Positions 1 to 6,835 of a stretch of DNA of 37,288 nucleotides are shown one piece after another. The stretch lies in contig CATXSD010000018.1 in the NCBI GenBank assembly GCA_958402075.1, forward strand, positions 1 through 37,288, written 5' to 3'. Each line of letters opens with the position of its first letter. Position 1 is the first letter of the stretch. This DNA comes from Mediterranea massiliensis (GTDB taxonomy: Bacteria; Bacteroidota; Bacteroidia; Bacteroidales; Bacteroidaceae). The notes below the pieces were generated by a model. It was not told the DNA's origin. It was given only the letters and a program-made list of their open reading frames with translations, and did no database searches. The position numbers were made by a program, and so were the translations under genes.

Positions 1-323
1 CTGCGCGCCTTGGCTTCCGGCTGGCTGTGGATGACGACCTTGTAGAAGCCCTCCTCTCCGGTAAAGGGAAAGTCGGCCTGCGCCAGCTGGCGTTGCAGCA
101 GCAGGCAGCCGGTGATGGCCAGCAAGGCATGCAGGGAAACGCCGAACAGACGTTGGCGACTCAGCCGGTGGCTGATGACAAGCATGCCTGCAGCCAGGGC
201 GGCCAGACTCAGGAGCAGCCCCGCCGGTAAGGCGTGCGGAAATGCGTCTCCGCACACGATTCCTGCGGCCAGCGGCAGCAGAAGCCTCAGAAAGGGATGC
301 TGTTGTAGTCCCTGGAGAAACAA
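1..323 (-). CDS. comEC: ComEC/Rec2 family DNA-uptake channel protein, N-terminal part only
   Basis: About 107 codons of a membrane protein that runs off the left edge. The visible part reads LFLQGLQQHPFLRLLLPLAA and continues through two or three hydrophobic helices into a soluble stretch (FYKVVIHSQPEAKAR). This fits the N-terminal DUF4131/OB-fold part of ComEC/Rec2, the inner-membrane channel that takes up single-stranded DNA in competence. The frame is the same as rpe and opens just after the rpe stop. The first usable start I see is TTG at 323-321, 12 bases beyond that stop, so the start is uncertain. It is probably co-transcribed with fmt and rpe. Identity rests on the N-terminal pattern and the position after rpe; the diagnostic competence domain is outside the window. 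Confidence 0.8.
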   Translation of the reverse strand, partial: MFLQGLQQHPFLRLLLPLAAGIVCGDAFPHALPAGLLLSLAALAAGMLVISHRLSRQRLFGVSLHALLAITGCLLLQRQLAQADFPFTGEEGFYKVVIHSQPEAKAR

Positions 324-335
324 CTGGTGGAAGAT

Positions 336-986
336 TTACAGATTCTTCAAGGCGTGGATGACCTTTTCGGGATTGGGGGCCGAGAAAACGGCATTACCCG
401 CCACAAGGGCATCGGCACCGGCTTCCATCAGCCGGGCACCGGTCTCAAGGTTGACACCGCCGTCCACTTCAATCAGGGCTTTCGAGCCGGTACGGGCAAT
501 GAGTTCGCGCAGCTGGCGCACCTTCTCCACGGTATTCTCGATGAACTTCTGCCCGCCGAAGCCGGGGTTGACGCCCATGACGAGCACCATGTCCACTTCG
601 CGGACAATGTCCTGCAGCAGCAGAACGGGGGTGGCCGGGTTGATGGTGACGGCCGGTTTCATGCCCGCTTCGCGTATCTGCTGCACCACGCGGTGCAGGT
701 GGGGGCAGGTCTCGTAGTGCACGTTCATGATTTCCGTGCCCAGCGCCTTGACTTCGGGGATGAACTTTTCGGGCTGCACAATCATCAGGTGTACGTCGAG
801 CGGCTTCTGTGCCAGCTTGGCCACATGTTTCAGGACGGGGAAACCGAACGAAATGTTGGGCACAAAGACACCGTCCATAATGTCGATGTGCAGCCAGTCG
901 GCTTCGCTGCGGTTCAGCATCTCGATGTCATGGGCCAGGTTACTGAAATTGGCAGACAGTATGGAAGGGGATATAATGGGTTTCAT
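336..986 (-). CDS. rpe: Ribulose-phosphate 3-epimerase
   Basis: A 216-residue TIM-barrel enzyme that interconverts D-ribulose 5-phosphate and D-xylulose 5-phosphate in the cytoplasmic pentose phosphate pathway. It starts MKPIISPSILSANF. It carries the family motifs HIDIMDGVFVPN (metal-binding His and catalytic Asp, near residue 35), VMGVNPGFGGQKF (phosphate and second metal region, near 140) and VDGGVN (near 175, catalytic Asp). The length is normal for the family. It lies 30 bases after the fmt stop and 12 bases before the presumed comEC start, all on the minus strand, so the three probably form one transcript driven from the fmt promoter. Nothing unusual is seen. Confidence 0.97.
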   Translation of the reverse strand: MKPIISPSILSANFSNLAHDIEMLNRSEADWLHIDIMDGVFVPNISFGFPVLKHVAKLAQKPLDVHLMIVQPEKFIPEVKALGTEIMNVHYETCPHLHRVVQQIREAGMKPAVTINPATPVLLLQDIVREVDMVLVMGVNPGFGGQKFIENTVEKVRQLRELIARTGSKALIEVDGGVNLETGARLMEAGADALVAGNAVFSAPNPEKVIHALKNL

Positions 987-1016
987 AGGCTGTTTATATA
1001 CGTTTTGAATGCTGTG

Positions 1017-1985
1017 TTATTGTACGTTGAAAGTCTCGTCCAGGTGGAAGCCGCGGAGCAGTTCGTCGGTCTTCAGCCGCTTCTTGCCCGGCAGTTGCAG
1101 GGAGCGGATGCCGATGAGGCCGTCGGCTGCAGCCACGCGCAGGTAGGTCTTGCCGTCGGTCAGCAGGGTGCCCGGCTTCAGATTATGCGCCTGGGGAATC
1201 TTTTCTGTCTCAAACACTTTCAGTACCACCGTCGTTCCGTCGGGCTGTACCAGCTCGGTCCAGGCCGAGGGGTAGGGTGAGAGGCCGCGCACGAAGTCGT
1301 AGATGCGCTTCACGGGCTGGTTCCAGTCGATGCGGCACATTTCCTTGAAGATTTTGGGAGCCGGTTTCAGTTCGCCCGTCACGCCCATCTCCTCTTGCGG
1401 GATGCTGTGGATGCTGCCGTCCAGAATGGCGTCCACGGTTTCGGTTACCAGCTTGCCGCCCAGCATCATCAGTTTATCGTGGACGATGCCCACGTCGTCC
1501 GTGTCGGCAATGGGGACGCGTACCTGCTGGATGACCTCGCCCGTATCAATTTCGTGCTTCAGGAAGAAGGTGGTGATGCCCGTCTCCGTCTCGCCGTTGA
1601 TGACGGCCCAGTTGATGGGCGCAGCTCCGCGGTATTGGGGCAGCAGGGAGGCGTGCAGGTTGAAGGTGCCCAGGCGGGGCATGTTCCACACCACTTCGGG
1701 CAGCATGCGGAAGGCCACAACAATCTGCAGGTCGGCCTGCCAGGCACGCAGGGCGTCCAGAAACTCCTCGTTCTTCAGTTTCTCGGGCTGGAGCAGGGGC
1801 AGGTTGTGTTCCAGCGCATACTGCTTGACGGGCGAGTATTGCAGCTTGTGTCCGCGTCCGGCCGGTTTGTCGGGCATGGTGATGACGCCCACCACGTTGT
1901 AGCCGCCTTCCACGAGGCAGCGCAGGGCCTCCACGGCAAAGTCGGGCGTGCCCATATATACGATTCTCAAGTCTTCTTTCTTCAT
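1017..1985 (-). CDS. fmt: Methionyl-tRNA formyltransferase
   Basis: A 322-residue enzyme that formylates initiator Met-tRNA using 10-formyltetrahydrofolate. The protein begins MKKEDLRIVYMGTPDFAVEA (Rossmann-like formyltransferase start). The catalytic block FNLHASLLPQYRGAAP lies near residue 110, followed by NGETETGITTFFL and DTGEV. The C-terminal region (about 210-322) is the tRNA-binding OB-like domain. The frame stays open 73 codons further upstream, but I chose ATG at 1985. It gives the normal family length and lies about 50 bases downstream of a well-formed promoter (2042-2072); the longer version would begin upstream of that promoter. Confidence 0.96.
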   Translation of the reverse strand: MKKEDLRIVYMGTPDFAVEALRCLVEGGYNVVGVITMPDKPAGRGHKLQYSPVKQYALEHNLPLLQPEKLKNEEFLDALRAWQADLQIVVAFRMLPEVVWNMPRLGTFNLHASLLPQYRGAAPINWAVINGETETGITTFFLKHEIDTGEVIQQVRVPIADTDDVGIVHDKLMMLGGKLVTETVDAILDGSIHSIPQEEMGVTGELKPAPKIFKEMCRIDWNQPVKRIYDFVRGLSPYPSAWTELVQPDGTTVVLKVFETEKIPQAHNLKPGTLLTDGKTYLRVAAADGLIGIRSLQLPGKKRLKTDELLRGFHLDETFNVQ

Positions 1986-2041
1986 GTCGCTCAGGAATTT
2001 GAGAGGCAACCGCAACCGTTGGGGATGCCTTAAGTTACCTG

Positions 2042-2072
2042 CAAAGGTAGGCAATTCTTCCTTACCGTCAAA
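2042..2072 (-). promoter_or_regulatory. Promoter of fmt
   Basis: Bacteroidales-type promoter on the minus strand: -33 TTTG (RC of 2069-2072), 19-base spacer, exact -7 box TACCTTTG (RC of 2042-2049). The predicted transcript starts near 2035, giving an fmt leader of about 50 bases. It supports the ATG at 1985 as the fmt start. Confidence 0.75.
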
Positions 2073-2101
2073 GCATTGCATGTATCCAATTATAAATATA
2101 T

Positions 2102-2160
2102 AAACACTTTTGTAAAAGTGATTTTTTAAAAGAAAAACACTTCTGTAAAAGTGATTTTTT
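2102..2160 (-). terminator. Tandem palindromes, probable double terminator after the VapE-like gene
   Basis: Two 26-base copies (2102-2127 and 2135-2160) differ at one base and sit 33 bases apart. Each holds a palindrome (CACTTTTGTAAAAGTG at 2105-2120; one-base variant at 2138-2153) followed by six T. On the minus strand each stem is also followed by a T-rich run, so either direction could terminate. They lie between the stop at 2227 and the fmt promoter. A protein-binding operator is an alternative reading, because paired identical palindromes upstream of a promoter also fit a repressor site. Confidence 0.55.
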
Positions 2161-2226
2161 GATATCCGATAGGCTGTATCTGGCAGTAAATCCTTCGGTT
2201 GCACTGTCTATAGACCAATGCTGCGC

Positions 2227-3702
2227 TTATTCTTTCCGCTTCACCCAATACCCATTACCATACCTTGTATGCACCCGCCGCCCCATTTGTGCCAGCAGGC
2301 GGCTGAACGTGGTGCACGAACAGTCCTTCAATGCCGCGGGGTTCTTCTTCTTCAACACGGCGTAGATATCCGCCGCCGACATCAGACGGGCACCCTCTTC
2401 GCCCGCCTCGGCTAGTTCGAAGCAACTGCCGATGAGTTCCTCGGCGGGTGTCACGCGGTAGAACGGACGGTTATTTGCCTGGATTTCAGCTTCCTCGGCC
2501 TTGCTGAACCAGCAACGCTCGCCGCTATTCAGCTCGTGCAGGAGCTGGGCGTAGAGCTGGGCATGGTCAACGGGGGTGGTGCAATCGATGAGACGCTCCA
2601 CTTCCACACAGATGAAGCGGCGGCTGCCCGAGAGGTCGGTCAGCAGGTCGAGGCGGTTGCTGGTGCCGATGAAGGAGGCGATTCTCGGCAGGGCTTCCGC
2701 CGAGCGGCGGTAGGCACGGCGCACCCGCAGGTCTTCCATCTGCATCAGGTTCTTCAGCTGGGGCAGGCGGCTGGCGGGCAGGCGGTCGAACTCATCCAAA
2801 TTTATTAAGCCGTAGGAAGCCAGCTTGTTCTCCGCCGACGAGGCGTTGGTCAGGTCGAAGCTTTCCGTAAAATAGTCGCGTAGTTCCTTGGGTAACAGCA
2901 GGCGGCAGAAGGTGGACTTGCCCAGGCCCTGCGTGGTGCTGACGAGGAGCGGGGCCACGCTGTTGGCCCGTCGGCCGCGGTCGCCCGTGCCTGTCCATTG
3001 GGCCGTGACGGCCAGCATCCAGCGGTGGAAGGAACGTATCCATACGTCCTTGTCGGAAACACGCTTCGCCAGCTCATCCACCCGGTCCTTGCCATCCCAT
3101 TCAGGTAAGCTTTTGAAATACAGGTCAAAGGGATGATAGGCCTGCACGTGGTCGGACTCCACGTAGCGTTTGACATCACGGTCCCAGCAGTCCACACCGT
3201 CCTCCATCGCGCCGAGGGCGATGCCGTTCAGGGTACGGTTGTCCACGGGTGTATATATAAGGTGGTGGGAGTCGTCCACAGCCTCCGTATTCAGGCGGGC
3301 GCACTCCGTGCGCTCCGTCAGCAGGTTGTAGCGGAAGGCGTAGTGCAGTTTCAGGTAACGCGAGAGCCGTTGCATCATCTGCCGCTGCTTCGATTCCTTT
3401 TTGTCCTTTTGTTCTTCTGTCTTATTTGCTTCTGTCGTGTCGCCGTCCTCTATCCATTCCACCGCCTCGTTGTGTCCGTTCAGGCTGAAAGTCCGTCTGG
3501 CAGGCTTTTCCGTCTGCGGTTTCCAGGTGAGGCGGACGGTGAACTCGCCGTCGCCGGTAATGAGGAAGGCTTCGCCCTCCGGCAGGCGGGCGCAGAGCTG
3601 GTCGAGGTTCGAAAGCAGTTCTTTGCAGGAATTGGCGGGAGCCGGCAGGGCTGCCTCCCGACGAGGGGTAAACAGGTTTCTTAACTGATAAATCAAATTC
3701 AT
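2227..3702 (-). CDS. VapE-family P-loop ATPase with C-terminal DUF3874
   Basis: A 491-residue protein of the virulence-associated E (VapE) helicase-like group, common in Bacteroides mobile or accessory DNA. Residues about 170-400 form the ATPase: Walker A GLGKST at 259-264, Walker B LINLDEFDRL near 299-308, and the sensor-like GTSNR at 346-350. The C-terminal 80 residues (ADIYAVLKKKN... GNGYWVKRKE) match DUF3874, probably a winged-helix nucleic-acid-binding part. The N-terminal 100 residues are charged and unrecognised. ATG at 3702 was chosen because a promoter (3726-3756) lies just upstream; a start at 3774 would be upstream of that promoter. No integrase, toxin or primase lies next to it, so its role is unknown. 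Family relatives are replication-linked ATPases of phages and islands. Confidence 0.85.
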   Translation of the reverse strand: MNLIYQLRNLFTPRREAALPAPANSCKELLSNLDQLCARLPEGEAFLITGDGEFTVRLTWKPQTEKPARRTFSLNGHNEAVEWIEDGDTTEANKTEEQKDKKESKQRQMMQRLSRYLKLHYAFRYNLLTERTECARLNTEAVDDSHHLIYTPVDNRTLNGIALGAMEDGVDCWDRDVKRYVESDHVQAYHPFDLYFKSLPEWDGKDRVDELAKRVSDKDVWIRSFHRWMLAVTAQWTGTGDRGRRANSVAPLLVSTTQGLGKSTFCRLLLPKELRDYFTESFDLTNASSAENKLASYGLINLDEFDRLPASRLPQLKNLMQMEDLRVRRAYRRSAEALPRIASFIGTSNRLDLLTDLSGSRRFICVEVERLIDCTTPVDHAQLYAQLLHELNSGERCWFSKAEEAEIQANNRPFYRVTPAEELIGSCFELAEAGEEGARLMSAADIYAVLKKKNPAALKDCSCTTFSRLLAQMGRRVHTRYGNGYWVKRKE

Positions 3703-3725
3703 AAGCGGATACGTTTTATTTCCCG

Positions 3726-3756
3726 TAAAGATACAACATTTCGAAGCCTTTGTCAA
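3726..3756 (-). promoter_or_regulatory. Promoter of the VapE-like gene
   Basis: On the minus strand TTGACA-like -33 (TTG is the RC of 3754-3756), 20-base spacer, then TATCTTTA (RC of 3726-3733), one base from TAnnTTTG. The transcript would start near 3719, leaving a leader of about 16 bases before ATG 3702. Confidence 0.6.
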
Positions 3757-4034
3757 GACCTCCGGAGGCTTCACGGGGTGCCTTTAGAATCTTTTATATC
3801 TTTCACCGGAAATGAGCGGTGCAGCTCAGTGAAGTTTCATCGCAATATGCTGATTATAAGTAATTTGTTGTGAAAGCGAAGAATACGGATATTCATTTTC
3901 AATTCTCCATTCTCCATTCTCAATTCATGAACTTTCACACCTTCACCTCATCCTTCACAAAATCCGTCTCATTGACAGCTGTTTAGAGTTCCGTGAAACC
4001 GTGAAGGCAGAAGGGGCATGTCGAAAGACTTTTG

Positions 4035-4102
4035 CCACAGATTATCCGAATCTGACAATCAGAGTTTCAGAAACAATCTGTGTGAATCCGGGTAATCTGT
4101 GG
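4035..4102. repeat. REP-like imperfect inverted repeat
   Basis: The left arm CCACAGATTATCCGAAT (4035-4051) pairs with the right arm whose reverse complement is CCACAGATTACCCGGAT (ending 4102), 15 of 17 matching. The loop is about 34 bases and itself contains an AATCTGTG echo. It is intergenic and does not end in a T run, so it looks like a dispersed palindromic element rather than a terminator. Confidence 0.6.
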
Positions 4103-4145
4103 TGTGTTCTGATGCGTCCCCGTTTTTCCCAGCCCAAACCATCCG

Positions 4146-4233
4146 TTCAAGCTGGGAAAAGCAATGCTTTAAGCCGGGCAAAGCGTTGGTTCAAGCTGAG
4201 TAAACGGTAGCTTTGCCCAGCTTAAACAACTAC
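4146..4233. repeat. 22-base tandem repeat, three direct units plus one inverted
   Basis: Three abutting 22-base units start at 4146, 4168 and 4190 (first unit TTCAAGCTGGGAAAAGCAAT plus GC; the others vary). They share the pattern TTyAAGCyGrGnAAA. A fourth 22-base segment at 4212-4233 opens TTTGCCCAGCTTAAA, the reverse complement of the idealised unit core. A related pair with the same period occurs at 25581-25624. Confidence 0.6.
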
Positions 4234-4246
4234 CTACATTAGTCCG

Positions 4247-4285
4247 ATAACATCCATAGTTAGCGAAATAACATTCCTAGTTAGC
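4247..4285. repeat. 18-base direct repeat pair
   Basis: ATAACATCCATAGTTAGC (4247-4264) and ATAACATTCCTAGTTAGC (4268-4285) match at 16 of 18 bases, with a 21-base period. They directly follow the 22-base repeat array in DNA without a gene. Confidence 0.6.
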
Positions 4286-4643
4286 ATGCACAAGATGGTA
4301 TCTTATGCACGAAAACATACCTTGTTATGGAGCAAAAGCGGGGTTGTCAGGAAGGGAATAAATCTGCTGGTATATAACGTTCCTTTCTCTCCACCCGAGG
4401 AGCTTTCTTCAAAAAACATGTTTCTTAACATATTTGCAAAAAAACTTGCAAAACGTTTGTTTTTTACTTTTTTTATATCGAACTTTAAACACAATTTAAT
4501 ATGGTATGAATCCGAGTCAAACATCTTCGTTATCATTGATTGGCCATACATTCGAGAACGTCCAAATCTCAATTGCCAATCGTCCCTTTACTTTTAAAGA
4601 AAAGAGAAAGGGACATGTTGTTGAACTTAAAATCTCCCTAATT

Positions 4644-4677
4644 TCCCTCTATTTTTAAAAGCCGATTAATAGAGGGA
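4644..4677. other. Hairpin upstream of the thioredoxin/NVEALA operon
   Basis: A perfect 10-base stem: TCCCTCTATT (4644-4653) with AATAGAGGGA (4668-4677), loop 14 bases. There is no T run after it on the plus strand, so it is not a clear terminator. It lies about 90 bases before the first ATG of the operon, probably upstream of its promoter. Confidence 0.5.
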
Positions 4678-4768
4678 GAATGGTTACAAATTTGCTTCAA
4701 ACCATATAATGGCTTATACCTTATTTGTATTATTGATAGAATAAACATTTTCTTCGTTCAGAAAGAGT

Positions 4769-5311
4769 ATGCATTGTATTATTCAATGGTGGATATTGAT
4801 ATTCATTCCATTCTTTTTCGATTCTTGTGAGAATCAAGCGGAAAAGTACATCAGAAAGTGGTATGATAAAATGATTTATATACCGGATGATTTATCATTT
4901 TATCAATGGGGGACAGATAGTATTAACTATGACTTCACAAAAACGCCCTATAAAATGTTGGCTTTACTGGACACAGTAGCATGTATCAGCTGTCAGCTAA
5001 GGCTTGATGACTGGAAACGTTTTATGGCAGATATGGATTCTGTTTCCCATGGACAAATTACTTATCTTTTTATGGTACGTCCTTTCTCCAAACGGGAGTT
5101 TCATATAGAGTTGAAGAATGAGGAATTCACCCTACCGGTATGCTTAGATGATACAAATCTCAGGCAGATGAATGGTATCCCCATGAAAGGAACTCATATT
5201 TTTTTATTGAATCAGATGAATCGAATTGTTTGTGTGGGAAACCCTATCACTAATATGAAAATAAAAACTCTATACAGAAAAATCCTAAGGAAAAAATGTC
5301 ATGAAAACTAA
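4769..5311 (+). CDS. Thioredoxin-fold-like lipoprotein with a CxxC pair
   Basis: A 180-residue protein that opens with a hydrophobic segment ending FFFDSC, so Cys20 may be lipidated (the lipobox is loose). After a linker comes LLDTVACISCQLRLDDW, where Cys72 and Cys75 form a CxxC, followed by an alternating hydrophobic pattern (ITYLFMV, FTLPVCLDD, THIFLLNQMNRIVCVGNPI) that reads like a thioredoxin/TlpA fold ending. Related Bacteroidales lipoproteins are known beside 6-bladed-propeller and NVEALA genes, as here. A plausible role is disulfide exchange in the periplasm, perhaps acting on the Cys-containing peptide encoded next. That role is inferred from context. The gene overlaps the next by 11 bases, suggesting translational coupling. 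It is AT-rich compared with the core genes in this window. Confidence 0.7.
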   Translation: MHCIIQWWILIFIPFFFDSCENQAEKYIRKWYDKMIYIPDDLSFYQWGTDSINYDFTKTPYKMLALLDTVACISCQLRLDDWKRFMADMDSVSHGQITYLFMVRPFSKREFHIELKNEEFTLPVCLDDTNLRQMNGIPMKGTHIFLLNQMNRIVCVGNPITNMKIKTLYRKILRKKCHEN

Positions 5312-5606
5312 AATAATTATTTGTTTGATTGTTGTAGGTGCAATTACGATATTCACGCTACAGAAAAATGTTCAAAAGGAGAATTTATTCTTGCTTGAGA
5401 ATATTGATGCGCTAACTTCTGATGAAGGAGAAACTGGAGGAGGAGATCATGGAGAAATAGATGGAACATTGGAACCGTATTGGGAATTGTCCAAACAGAA
5501 ATATTGGATTGGTGATATGCCATATCCTACAGAAATTCCTTGTTGCAAAGAAAGCACTTCTCCATTTTCCGGTTGCGCCAAAGGTCTGGACAGATGTCGG
5601 ACATGA
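5301..5606 (+). CDS. NVEALA-family exported small peptide
   Basis: A 101-residue protein: a short hydrophobic leader (MKTKIIICLIVVGAITIFTL), then LLENIDALTSDEG at residues 31-43, which matches the NVEALA motif in the form NIDAL. A Gly/acidic hinge (GETGGGDHGE) follows, then a C-terminal part with four Cys (81, 82, 92 and 99). NVEALA proteins (PF14055) are uncharacterised exported Bacteroidales peptides that usually keep such a Cys-bearing tail. It sits between a CxxC lipoprotein and a beta-propeller lipoprotein. The downstream signal peptidase could remove its leader, and the CxxC protein could set its disulfides; both are inferences. No promoter is evident between it and the gene upstream. 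Confidence 0.75.
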   Translation: MKTKIIICLIVVGAITIFTLQKNVQKENLFLLENIDALTSDEGETGGGDHGEIDGTLEPYWELSKQKYWIGDMPYPTEIPCCKESTSPFSGCAKGLDRCRT

Positions 5607-5710
5607 TACGCATATATTCAGATAATAACAGAAATACGGGATATATAATGTTGTATCCTGTCAGGTCAGAAAACATCGTATATATTCCGTATTCATAAAA
5701 AGATACTGCC

Positions 5711-6829
5711 ATGAAATTTAATATCTATCTTAAAACATACGTACTGTTGTCGGTATTGGCTGCCTGTACTCCCCAGAACGGCCCGCAGGATGACGCGGTT
5801 CTGATTCCCCTCAATCTGACCTCACCCCAGAAAGAGCTCCCCCTGTCATCCTTCATAGACAGTGTGACAACCATTCGGCTCGCCTTGCCGGACAGTATGT
5901 TCTTCGGCTCAGTTTCACGTATCTATTTTGAAGGGAACAACATCTATGCATCAGATTCCAAACAGAATGTTGTATTCCGCTTCGACCGCTCCGGCAGGTT
6001 CCTCAACAGCATCGGACGGCAAGGAGGTGGACCGGGAGAATATACCGAATTATCTGGTTTCTTCCTGGGCAAAGACTGTCTGTTCCTGGAAGACTTGGCT
6101 ACCCGCCGAATCTTCAGCTATTCCCCCGATGGCACATTCATTCGAAACATCACCTTTCCATTCAGTTTAATTTATGATGACATTGTAGCCCTTCCGGACA
6201 GTAATTTCCTGTGCTATCAATTGTCCTGTTCACAATTGGACAACAGCAACGGACTTTGGATTATGAACGATAAAGGCGAAAAGGTAGAAACAATCCTGCA
6301 AAAGGAGGAAGTGTACCCCTACAGTTCAAGTATGTTTGCCCGAATGACTACCGATACGGAAGGAATTGTTCACGCTTTCAATCCTTCCAGCGGAGAATTT
6401 TACATATACGACCCCGTTCAAAAAACAGTCAGCCGGACTTATCAGTTCCAGCCCGATGTAAAATTAGAGGGGCAATTCATAGGGCATAGGACAACGTTGG
6501 ACATCAAAGACGAACGGACTAGTTGTGATATGGCCATCGAATCCGACCATTACCTGTATACCCTTTGGACCATCTTTTCCGATAGTCCGAGAGGAAGAGG
6601 AGTACATGTCCTGTATCATAAACAGACCGGAGAACTGACAACGTTCGAACGTCCCCTTATCAATCTTCCCGGCGTGTTTTCATTAGGACTTTATGTTTCT
6701 TCCAATTATCCCAATGCGTTGGTCCTTCAATATTCGGATGAATATGTTGCGGAATATTATCCCAAAGAATATAAAGAATTGGAAATGAAAGAGAATATAT
6801 TGCTTGTGAAAGTTTTGCATTTTAAATAA
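5711..6829 (+). CDS. 6-bladed beta-propeller lipoprotein
   Basis: A 372-residue protein with a clear lipoprotein signal (LLSVLAAC, lipid Cys19). It then has repeated beta-strand blades. The signature stretch NVVFRFDRSGRFLNSIGRQG followed by GGPGEY (about residues 85-112) is typical of the Bacteroidales 6-bladed propeller family (PF17170 and relatives). It is likely surface- or periplasm-facing and of unknown ligand. It lies 104 bases after the NVEALA gene and 6 bases before the membrane protein gene, so it belongs to the same operon. Base composition is intermediate. Family members repeatedly occur with NVEALA peptides, which supports a shared but unknown function. Confidence 0.85.
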   Translation: MKFNIYLKTYVLLSVLAACTPQNGPQDDAVLIPLNLTSPQKELPLSSFIDSVTTIRLALPDSMFFGSVSRIYFEGNNIYASDSKQNVVFRFDRSGRFLNSIGRQGGGPGEYTELSGFFLGKDCLFLEDLATRRIFSYSPDGTFIRNITFPFSLIYDDIVALPDSNFLCYQLSCSQLDNSNGLWIMNDKGEKVETILQKEEVYPYSSSMFARMTTDTEGIVHAFNPSSGEFYIYDPVQKTVSRTYQFQPDVKLEGQFIGHRTTLDIKDERTSCDMAIESDHYLYTLWTIFSDSPRGRGVHVLYHKQTGELTTFERPLINLPGVFSLGLYVSSNYPNALVLQYSDEYVAEYYPKEYKELEMKENILLVKVLHFK

Positions 6830-6835
6830 GATTGA

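Larger units (their letters stand above)
3775..4768. other. About 1 kb without a convincing gene, rich in repeats
   Basis: This stretch separates the divergent VapE-like gene and the thioredoxin/NVEALA operon. It contains a CATTCTC/CAATTCTC-rich run (3897-3928), a CCTTCAC...GTGAAGG inverted pair (3952-3958 and 4001-4007), a 68-base inverted repeat (4035-4102), 22-base tandem units (4146-4233), an 18-base direct repeat (4247-4285) and a hairpin (4644-4677). A weak promoter candidate for the operon lies at about 4691-4725 (TTTG, 20 bases, TATACCTT). Short open frames here overlap the repeats and resemble no protein I know. Confidence 0.6.

Noticed and set aside
4001..4210. Open frame of 69 codons, plus strand
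   Set aside because: It runs straight through the 68-base inverted repeat and the 22-base units, whose period is not a multiple of three, so it is not a coding repeat.
4146..4285. CRISPR array
   Set aside because: The units abut without spacers and vary in sequence, and there are no cas genes.
4286..4597. Open frame of 103 codons, plus strand, in the repeat-rich region
   Set aside because: It begins next to the 18-base repeats, has no promoter or family resemblance, and another frame is open on the opposite strand over the same AT-rich DNA.
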